NCBI GenBank assembly: GCA_030039695.1
Contig: JASHVB010000032.1
Location: 1 to 14,321 of the forward strand
Direction: 5' to 3'
From: Acetobacteraceae bacterium
Lineage (GTDB): Bacteria; Pseudomonadota; Alphaproteobacteria; Acetobacterales; Acetobacteraceae
Length of the DNA: 14,321 nt
Shown: positions 7,576 to 14,321 of the stretch, one piece after another
Layout: every line of letters begins with the position of its first letter
Position numbering within the stretch: the first letter of the stretch is position 1
Notes under the pieces: generated by a model
Seen by the model: the letters and a program-made list of their open reading frames with translations, nothing else
Database searches by the model: none
What the model was told of the DNA's origin: nothing
Translations under genes and position numbers: made by a program

Positions 7576-9651
7576 TCACTTTCGTACCAATTCTATATAG
7601 CCAAGGCCGTTCATGGTTGCACGCCATCCTGGGCTGATCAGCGTGGACGTTTCATCCTCGGAGATGATGGCCGGTCCATCTATGCTCGCGCCGGGCGCAA
7701 GCGAAGTTCTATCGGCTATCATCCATGGTGACACTTCGCCGGTGGTCGTGTCGCGTACGAGCCGCGTTTCGGTGGCCGTAACATTCGGTGCGACCACGTC
7801 GCTCCGCGCCAGCAGAGTCTCGACCTCCTCTGGCACCGTCGCAATCACAACGGCATAACTCATGACCTCCACGTCCGATCCAGGAACCGGGCGATCATAG
7901 AACTTCGTGTATTCCGCGTCGTAGCGCGCGCGGATTAGTGCAACATCGTCGGCATGCAGTGTGCGCACCGGCAGCGGCACGGGAATTTCGTGTCCCTGGC
8001 CGACATAGCGCATGTAGGCCGTGCGGGTCTCCGTAGTTGGCGCGCCGAAGCTGCCTTCCGCCACTACCCTCATCGCCTCGATCTGCATGTCCGCTAGCAG
8101 CGCATTCACTGCGTCCGCGTCGAACGATGAAAACCGCTGATACAGGCTGCGCACAACCTCGTACCCCACCGGTGCACGCAGGAAACCGATGGCGCTGCCG
8201 ACACCGGCGCCGGACGGCACCAAGACGCGTGTTATTCCGATCTTTTCGGCGACGCGACAAGCATGCACAGGTCCGCCGCCTCCGAACGCGATCAGCGTGC
8301 GGCCGTCGTATGTCTTGCCCGACTCGATTGCGTGCACGCGCGCGGCATTGGCCATGTTCTCGTCGACCATTTCCACCACGCCTAATGCGGCCATCTCCGC
8401 CGGCAGCGCGAGGGAGCCACCGACCTCGGTTACCAGCGCATCATGCGCTGCGACCGCGTCCAGCGTCATCGAACCGCCGGCGAAACGTGCCGGATCGTAT
8501 CGGCCAAGCAGCAGGTTCGCGTCCGTCACAGCCGGTTTCGTTCCGCCGCGGCCGTAACAGGCGGGACCGGGATCGGCGCCAGCGCTTTCCGGCCCGACCG
8601 CGATACGGCCCATCGCATCAACATGCGCGAGTGAGCCGCCGCCGGCGCCGATCTCCACCATCTCGATCACCGGAATCCGCAGCGGCAAACCGGAGCCTTT
8701 GCGGAACCGGCCGACCCTGGCGATCTCGAACGTGCGGGCGGTCTGCGGCTTGTGCTGATCGATCAGGCAGATTTTTGCCGTGGTGCCGCCCATATCGAAC
8801 GACAACACGCTGTCCAGGCCGCACTGCCGTGCGATATGCGCCGAGAAGATAGCGCCGCCGGCAGGGCCGCTTTCCACGAGGCGCACAGGGAAGCGGCACG
8901 CTGTTTCGATCGTCGTCAGCCCGCCGCCGGACAACATCAGGAACACCGGCGCATCCAGTCCCTGTGCGCGCAGACCGGCCTCGAGACCGCGCAGATAACG
9001 TGCCATCAGCGGCTGGACATAGGCGTTGGCGACGGCGGTGGAGAAGCGCTCCCACTCGCGCATCTCCGGCGAGACCTCCGACGACAGCGACACGGAAATC
9101 TCCGGAAGCTCCTCGCCGAGAATCTCGCGGACACGGCGCTCGTGATCCCCCTTGACGAAAGAATGCAGGAAGCCAACGGCCACGCTTTGCACGCGCTCGC
9201 GCCGTAGCAGCGGCACCAACGCGCGCACCGCCGCTTCATCCAGCGGAAGCAACACTTTGCCTTCGTTGTCCAGTCGTTCCGGCACTCCCAGGCGCAGATA
9301 GCGGGGCACGAGCGGCTCCGGCAGGGTAATGTTGAGGTCGTACTGGTCGTACCGGCTTTCGTTGCCCATCGCGATCACGTCGCGAAACCCTTGCGTGGTG
9401 ATCAGCGCGGTGCGAGCCCCCTTACGCTCGATCACTGCGTTGGTCGCCAGCGTCGTGCCGTGAATGACGATGGAGACCTCGGACGCCGTTACGCCGGTAG
9501 CGGGCAGGATCGTGCGTACGCCCTCCAGCACGCCCCGCTCGGGAGCATGGGGCGTGGTGAGCAGTTTGGCGGTGGTGCGGCGGCCTTCATGCTCCAACGC
9601 AAGGTCGGTGAATGTGCCGCCGATATCGACGGCCAGGCGCGCGTTGGGCAT
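7576..9651 (-). CDS. hyuA: Hydantoinase/oxoprolinase subunit A (second copy, complete)
   Basis: This 691-residue protein is full length for HyuA. Its N-terminal glycine box is DIGGTFTD (9-16); the second phosphate-binding element FDMGGTTAK lies near residue 285, followed by GAGGGSLAHVD, GRGGTKPAVTDANLLLGR, LIAFGGGGPVHA and VPSGAGVGSAIGF. These are the marks of the acetate/sugar-kinase-like ATPase fold that phosphorylates the substrate before ring opening by HyuB. The start at 9651 is preferred over 9690 because GAGG (9657-9660) lies 5 nt upstream and homology begins there. It is followed by hyuB after 138 nt rather than overlapping it, unlike the first pair. It is the first gene after the histidine kinase on the same strand, with a 218-nt spacer that probably holds its promoter. 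N-methylhydantoinase, 5-oxoprolinase, caprolactamase-like and ketone carboxylase activities all remain possible. Confidence 0.95.
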   Translation of the reverse strand: MPNARLAVDIGGTFTDLALEHEGRRTTAKLLTTPHAPERGVLEGVRTILPATGVTASEVSIVIHGTTLATNAVIERKGARTALITTQGFRDVIAMGNESRYDQYDLNITLPEPLVPRYLRLGVPERLDNEGKVLLPLDEAAVRALVPLLRRERVQSVAVGFLHSFVKGDHERRVREILGEELPEISVSLSSEVSPEMREWERFSTAVANAYVQPLMARYLRGLEAGLRAQGLDAPVFLMLSGGGLTTIETACRFPVRLVESGPAGGAIFSAHIARQCGLDSVLSFDMGGTTAKICLIDQHKPQTARTFEIARVGRFRKGSGLPLRIPVIEMVEIGAGGGSLAHVDAMGRIAVGPESAGADPGPACYGRGGTKPAVTDANLLLGRYDPARFAGGSMTLDAVAAHDALVTEVGGSLALPAEMAALGVVEMVDENMANAARVHAIESGKTYDGRTLIAFGGGGPVHACRVAEKIGITRVLVPSGAGVGSAIGFLRAPVGYEVVRSLYQRFSSFDADAVNALLADMQIEAMRVVAEGSFGAPTTETRTAYMRYVGQGHEIPVPLPVRTLHADDVALIRARYDAEYTKFYDRPVPGSDVEVMSYAVVIATVPEEVETLLARSDVVAPNVTATETRLVRDTTTGEVSPWMIADRTSLAPGASIDGPAIISEDETSTLISPGWRATMNGLGYIELVRK

Positions 9652-9869
9652 TCGATCCTCGTCCTTGGGGAAGGCTCTGCAGTCAACCAAGCAGCGATCG
9701 GCATGGCAAGCAGCCGTCTAAAGGCAGACTGCCCAACTCATGGCAAGATATCAGCGGAGGGCGGCATAGCTCAGCCTCTGCTGCGGAGCCTAGTTGAGGA
9801 CGTGACGGCAAGGCTGCGTCTTCGTGTAGCCCATTGTACCGAACCCGGCTCACAGTGGGGCGATAGGAT
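9652..9869 (-). promoter_or_regulatory. Upstream region of hyuA with a possible operator
   Basis: This 218-nt spacer separates the kinase stop from the hyuA start. The ribosome site GAGG is at 9657-9660. The 9-mer CATGGCAAG occurs twice as a direct repeat (9702-9710 and 9739-9747, 37 nt apart), and between them lies the interrupted palindrome GGCAG-A-CTGCC (9723-9733). This arrangement could bind a regulator, but the repeats are short enough to arise by chance. I could not assign a -35/-10 pair with confidence and saw no clear terminator for the kinase gene. Confidence 0.3.
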
Positions 9870-12800
9870 TCAACCTAGCCTGGCCTCCGTCATGGCATCT
9901 TCCGTGGGTAAAGTGAATTGGAACGTTGCGCCATGCCCGTCGTTTGTCGAGGGCCACAACTGTCCTCCGTGCGCTGCAATGATCGAGCGACTAATAGACA
10001 GCCCCATCCCCATCCCCTCCGTCTTGGTCGTGTAAAACGCCTCGAAAACGTGCTCCAGATTCTCCTCAGTCAGCCCGACACCAGTGTCGTGGACTGAGAC
10101 GAGCACCATGCCGGCCTTGTGCACGTGCGACCTGATCCACAACTCCCGAGGACGGCTGGCCACTTCTTTCATGGCTTCGATCCCGTTCATGGCGAGATTG
10201 AGGATGACCTGTTGCAACTGCACGCGGTCGCCAGCCACCGGCGGCAAGCGGGCAGCCAGTTCGGCACGGATCAGGACGCCGTGGCGGCGTCCTTCTGGTT
10301 CGACGAGAGCAAGCACCTCTTCGATGGCGTCATTGAGGTCAAGCCTGACCTTAGCCAGGGGTGATTTCTTAACCAGAGAGCGGACGCGGGTGACGACTTC
10401 GCCAGCTCGTTTGCTATCGCCGATCATGCGCTGTAAGGACGCCCGCGCCTTGTCGAGATCGGGCGGTTCACGGGTCAGCCAACGCAGGCAGGCACTGGCG
10501 CTGATGGCTAGCGCGGCGAGCGGTTGGTTGATCTCATGTGCGATCGAGGCCGTCAATTCGCCCATAGTCATGACCCGCGTCAGATGAGTCAGCGCCGCCT
10601 GTGCCTGACGCAACGCCTGCTCGGCCTGCTTGCGCTCAGTCAGGTCCAGCACGAACGAGACGCCCTGGCTCCCTGATTCATTGAAGCTGGTCGTGCCGAC
10701 CAGCACGGGCACACGGCTGCCATCCTTCCGGAAATACTCCTTCTCGTACGGTTGCACGCTTCCGGTCACTTTTATCTCTGGAGTCCACCGTTGTTCATGG
10801 TACTCCAGCCATTGCGCCGGCGTCAGGTCCGTCCAGCGAGGCAGCCCTGCAAGGAGGTCGTCGCGATCGTAGCCTACGATCCGCAGGAAGGCATCATTGG
10901 CCTCGATAATGCGACCTTCAGACTCCCACGTGAAGATCCCGATGATATTTGCGTCGACCAGGCGGCGGATTTTCGCCTCGCGTTCCGCGAGATCATGATA
11001 CAATCGGGCATTCTCCAGCGCGATGGCGGCCTGCGACGCGACCAGCCGCAGCACGGCGATCCGAGCTGGCGTAAAGACGCGGGGAGCCAGGTTGTTCTCG
11101 AGGTAGAGCACGCCGATGAGCTTGCTTTGGTTTATCAATGGCAGGCAAAGGATGGACCGGGCATTCTGATGGTGGATGTAAGAATCTGCGGCAAACGTAG
11201 GTTCAGCGGTGGCATCGTCTAGGATCATGGTCTTCTGCGTGCGGAGGACAGTCTGAATAATCGCTTCGGGTAGCACTGCGGAGGTCACCGGCCGGGGACG
11301 AAGTTGTACAAGGATTGTATCGCCGCTCGTTGTGGCTTCGGCCGCAATCTCCTGCCCGGCCCCTTGCGGAAGAACCAACACGCCGCGTTCTGCACCCGCC
11401 TGCTCGACCGCGGTCCGCATCAGGGTGTCGAGCAGGTTTGCCAGCACCATTGCGCCGGAGACGGCTTGCGACACCCTGAGCACTGTCGCGAGGTCCAGAT
11501 GTTCAACCCGCGTACCGATCGTGTACGTTGGCCCGAGTCCTGGCTCACTCTCGCTCACCTGCGGATATAACTGATCAAGCTGCCGCGCTTTACCATCAGC
11601 CCCCCAACGCAAATAGAGATGGCGGGCGTCCCGCAGGTACGTAAGCGCGATCTTGTCAAAGCCACGCATTGCGTAAAAGCGAGCTGCAAGCTCATTTGCC
11701 AGCGCCTCATGATGAATGAGCCCATTGGCATGAGCTGAGCGGATGGCCTGTTCGTACAGGTTCATGGCCTCTCTATCGCGGCCTTCAATGCGGGCAATCT
11801 CGGCTCTGATTAGCGCGGCGCGGTTCTCAAAGTTCTCCGGGCAATTTGCCGCCCATATTTCAAGCTGCGCATGGTGAGTTGTCAGAGCCACGAAATGTCG
11901 ACTCTGGTCAGGAAGTGCAGAATTCCAGGCTGCTGCGTGGGAAAGTGCCCCATAGAAATGGAACTCTGCCGTTTCGAAGTATGATGGACATAGCCAGAGC
12001 AGCGGACCAGCTCGCGACAACGCCGCAAGCGCTGCAACATAGTCTCCGGCCAGGTATCGCGCCTGCAAAGCCAAAATCCAGTACTTGCACCCCCTGAGCG
12101 CTAGTCTCGCGTCGCTTGCCAGATGGTGTTCAAACTGGCATTCGTCGAACCCCTTATCGCTAAGGCAACCGAATTTCGGCGCAAGGCCACGAAGCGTTCG
12201 GATGAACCTCAGCTGTGTATTGATGACATCTACGACAAGATCGAACCGTGCCGCGTGTGCGAATTCCAGGCCATCTTCAGCTTCATGCTGCACCTTCTCG
12301 AGTGCCTCGCCTGCTGCGAGGAGGTTCACGTTGAGGTGCATGCGGCTGTAGGCGGCAAACATGACATCTCCGATGGCATTTGCGGCGTCAAAACCCCGCT
12401 GGAGCAGGTCACGGCCCGTCCGGACGCATTTCGTCCACGGCACGATGTTATGTGCGAATCCAACATAAGTCCGCGCCTGAAATCGGCTTAACCCTTGCCG
12501 CTCAACCAAATTGTAGGCAAGTTGCCCGAATCTATGTCCTGCAGCATAGTTGCCAAAGCGCAGGCCAGTTATCATGCCAAACATGACATAAGGGACGCAC
12601 GAACCATCGCTATTGCCCTGGTCAAGGCTGATGCTAACCGCCTCACAGACGACTAAGCAGACAAGATTCTCGCTAGTGGACATCGCCGGGGACAACACGT
12701 TCGTAAGGACATCCAGCGTCGCGAGCGACACCGGGTCGGTCATCACCGGAAGTCCGATGAGGTCTTCAATCGTGCGATCTCCTAGCATTGACCAGATGCG

Positions 12801-14321
12801 CTCGTATGCGCGGCGTGCACAATCTGCCGTTGGATCCGGCAACCATTCGATTCCCAGACGCTGCAAGTAGTCGAGACAAACCGCAACTGCGCGGCTACTC
12901 TGCCCAAGGACCGTATACAAATCCATACGCAAACACGCTACGGCCGCGAGCTCGCCTGTGTCTGCGGCACGGCTGGAAAGCGCGCCGAGCCGCCGCTCCG
13001 CTGCCGCTAGCTCACCCGTGAGAAACTCGCATTGGGCGCGGTCCAGCTCCACGGCAAAGACGAGATCGTGCCGGCGCTCCCATGCGTCTTCCGGCAGCAG
13101 CGCCGCACTGGCGACGAGATAGGCGAGCGCAGAGGTGTAAGCCGTGGAGGACTTCGCGCGCTTGCTGGCATTCAGGTTTAATGCTGCGAGCTCCTCACGT
13201 TCCTCGGGCGAGGTGATAAGGTGTGCACCGCGGTCGAGCTGATTCACAATATCGAAGATTGCTTCCTCTTGCTGCTCCGGCGGCGTCTGCGCCGCGAGCA
13301 GCCGGCCGATCCGCAAGTGGTTGGCTTCACGTGATGCTTCCGAGATGAGGGAATAGGCGGCTTCCTGTACTCTGTCGTGGACAAACCGGTACGACCCGTC
13401 CAGACGCGTAATTAGGTCCTGACGGAGCGCCTCCCACAGCGCCGCCTCCGCCTGCGCCACCGTCGTCTCAAGGGCAATGGACAACATCGTGATGTCAGCG
13501 CCATTACCGAGACAAGCCAGAAGCTGCAGCGCCTGCTGCGTCTCAGTGGGCAAGCGTGTCAGCTTGCCGACCATGAGCTGCACCACATTGTCGGTGTAAC
13601 CCTTGGCGCGTATTCGTTCGGGATCCCACGTCCAGCGGGCGGGGCCATGATCGAACTGGAGCAGGTGCTCTTCGGCGAGGGCGTAAAGAAACTGAATAAC
13701 GAAGAACGGATTGCCGGCCGTCCTGTCGTGGACCAGTTGCGCCAGCGGCGCTGCGTAGCGCGGCTCGCAGCGCAGTGCGTCCGCAATCAACTGGCCGATG
13801 TGCTCCTGGGTCAGCGGCGCGAGCGTGATCTCTTCTATCCTGCCGCCGTGGTTCTTGATGGCTTCGAGCCTGCGCCTCAGAGGATGCGCGGCATCGACCT
13901 CGTTGTCCCGGTAGGCGCCGATCAACAGCAAGTGCCGCATGTCCGCCTGGGTCAGCAGGTCCTCTAGTACGCCAAACGTAGCCGGGTCGAGCCATTGCAG
14001 ATCATCGAAAAACAGCACCAACGGATGCTCGGGTCGAGCGAACACCCCGATGAACTCCCGGAACACTACTTGGAAACGCCGTTGCGCGTCTTGTGGGGGA
14101 AGCTCGAGGACCGCAGCTTGCTCTCCAATCACAAGATTCAGTTCGGGAATGAGATCGGTGATCAGCCGTGCGTTCGGCCCCAGCGCCCCGACAAGCGCTT
14201 CCCGCCAGTGCACCAGCCCGCTCTCGTTCAGTCCGAGCAACGGACGCACAAGGTTCCGAAAAGCCTGAGCCAGCGTTGAATACGGAATGTTGCGTTTATA
14301 TTGGTCGAACTTCCCCGAAGC
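9870..14321 (-). CDS. Multidomain ATPase-GAF-PAS sensor histidine kinase (N-terminus cut by right edge)
   Basis: The frame is open to the window edge, giving 1483 visible residues; the GTG at 14249 is internal. Counting from the edge, the first part (about 1-350) is a STAND/AAA_16-type ATPase: the KFDQYKRNIPYS segment, then Walker B in LVLFFDDLQW (100-109); the Walker A loop must lie beyond the edge. A long helical, TPR-like region follows (about 350-930), then a GAF domain (about 940-1107), a PAS domain (about 1110-1228), HisKA with the H-box SIAHEINQPLAAL (H1262 phospho-acceptor) and a HATPase domain with N-box LNLAMNGIEAM, G1 DTGVGL and G2 GMGMGLSISRS. Full-length relatives begin with a Ser/Thr protein kinase domain, so one may lie outside. 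No transmembrane segment is apparent, so it should be cytoplasmic. No receiver domain or response regulator is visible. The signal sensed is unknown. Confidence 0.94.
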   Translation of the reverse strand, partial: ASGKFDQYKRNIPYSTLAQAFRNLVRPLLGLNESGLVHWREALVGALGPNARLITDLIPELNLVIGEQAAVLELPPQDAQRRFQVVFREFIGVFARPEHPLVLFFDDLQWLDPATFGVLEDLLTQADMRHLLLIGAYRDNEVDAAHPLRRRLEAIKNHGGRIEEITLAPLTQEHIGQLIADALRCEPRYAAPLAQLVHDRTAGNPFFVIQFLYALAEEHLLQFDHGPARWTWDPERIRAKGYTDNVVQLMVGKLTRLPTETQQALQLLACLGNGADITMLSIALETTVAQAEAALWEALRQDLITRLDGSYRFVHDRVQEAAYSLISEASREANHLRIGRLLAAQTPPEQQEEAIFDIVNQLDRGAHLITSPEEREELAALNLNASKRAKSSTAYTSALAYLVASAALLPEDAWERRHDLVFAVELDRAQCEFLTGELAAAERRLGALSSRAADTGELAAVACLRMDLYTVLGQSSRAVAVCLDYLQRLGIEWLPDPTADCARRAYERIWSMLGDRTIEDLIGLPVMTDPVSLATLDVLTNVLSPAMSTSENLVCLVVCEAVSISLDQGNSDGSCVPYVMFGMITGLRFGNYAAGHRFGQLAYNLVERQGLSRFQARTYVGFAHNIVPWTKCVRTGRDLLQRGFDAANAIGDVMFAAYSRMHLNVNLLAAGEALEKVQHEAEDGLEFAHAARFDLVVDVINTQLRFIRTLRGLAPKFGCLSDKGFDECQFEHHLASDARLALRGCKYWILALQARYLAGDYVAALAALSRAGPLLWLCPSYFETAEFHFYGALSHAAAWNSALPDQSRHFVALTTHHAQLEIWAANCPENFENRAALIRAEIARIEGRDREAMNLYEQAIRSAHANGLIHHEALANELAARFYAMRGFDKIALTYLRDARHLYLRWGADGKARQLDQLYPQVSESEPGLGPTYTIGTRVEHLDLATVLRVSQAVSGAMVLANLLDTLMRTAVEQAGAERGVLVLPQGAGQEIAAEATTSGDTILVQLRPRPVTSAVLPEAIIQTVLRTQKTMILDDATAEPTFAADSYIHHQNARSILCLPLINQSKLIGVLYLENNLAPRVFTPARIAVLRLVASQAAIALENARLYHDLAEREAKIRRLVDANIIGIFTWESEGRIIEANDAFLRIVGYDRDDLLAGLPRWTDLTPAQWLEYHEQRWTPEIKVTGSVQPYEKEYFRKDGSRVPVLVGTTSFNESGSQGVSFVLDLTERKQAEQALRQAQAALTHLTRVMTMGELTASIAHEINQPLAALAISASACLRWLTREPPDLDKARASLQRMIGDSKRAGEVVTRVRSLVKKSPLAKVRLDLNDAIEEVLALVEPEGRRHGVLIRAELAARLPPVAGDRVQLQQVILNLAMNGIEAMKEVASRPRELWIRSHVHKAGMVLVSVHDTGVGLTEENLEHVFEAFYTTKTEGMGMGLSISRSIIAAHGGQLWPSTNDGHGATFQFTLPTEDAMTEARLG

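Noticed and set aside
9680..9690. TTGACT on the - strand as a -35 promoter element for hyuA
   Set aside because: There is no matching -10 hexamer 16-18 nt downstream, so a promoter call would rest on one hexamer.

Overview
The window is GC-rich (by eye well above 60% G+C), densely coding DNA that looks like a Pseudomonadota chromosome. The very long ATPase-GAF-PAS-histidine kinase at the right end and the amide/hydantoin catabolism genes are typical of Alpha- and Betaproteobacteria. I cannot name a genus. I see no rRNA, tRNA, CRISPR array, IS element or phage gene.

Layout from left to right. On the + strand: the 3' end of a hydantoinase/oxoprolinase A gene (2-856) overlaps by 4 nt a complete hydantoinase B gene (853-2553). 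All remaining genes are on the - strand. Read in their own direction (right to left) they are: a giant sensor histidine kinase cut by the right edge (14321-9870), a second hyuA (9651-7576), a second hyuB (7437-5707), about 400 nt with no convincing gene, an N-acyl-D-amino-acid deacylase (5306-3843), and an enolase-superfamily protein of the mandelate racemase/muconate lactonizing type (3736-2630). The two strands converge in a 76-nt spacer at 2554-2629.

How the genes may work together. HyuA and HyuB form ATP-dependent enzymes that open cyclic amides such as hydantoins, N-methylhydantoin, 5-oxoproline or lactams; relatives carboxylate ketones. The D-aminoacylase removes acyl groups from N-acyl-D-amino acids. 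The enolase-superfamily protein should abstract a proton alpha to a carboxylate, to racemise, epimerise or dehydrate a substrate. Together they suggest a scavenging pathway for a cyclic amide or N-acylated (D-)amino or hydroxy acid, served by two paralogous HyuAB enzymes. The substrate cannot be read from sequence. The histidine kinase lies directly upstream of hyuA on the same strand, but no response regulator is in view, so a regulatory link is only a guess.

Nothing here is clearly a new type of system. The points most worth a second look are the duplicated, oppositely oriented hyuAB pairs around a deacylase and a racemase-like enzyme, a Lys-x-Arg pair in the enolase-superfamily protein where the best known relatives have Lys-x-Lys, a possible operator upstream of the second hyuA, and a possible gene remnant upstream of the deacylase.
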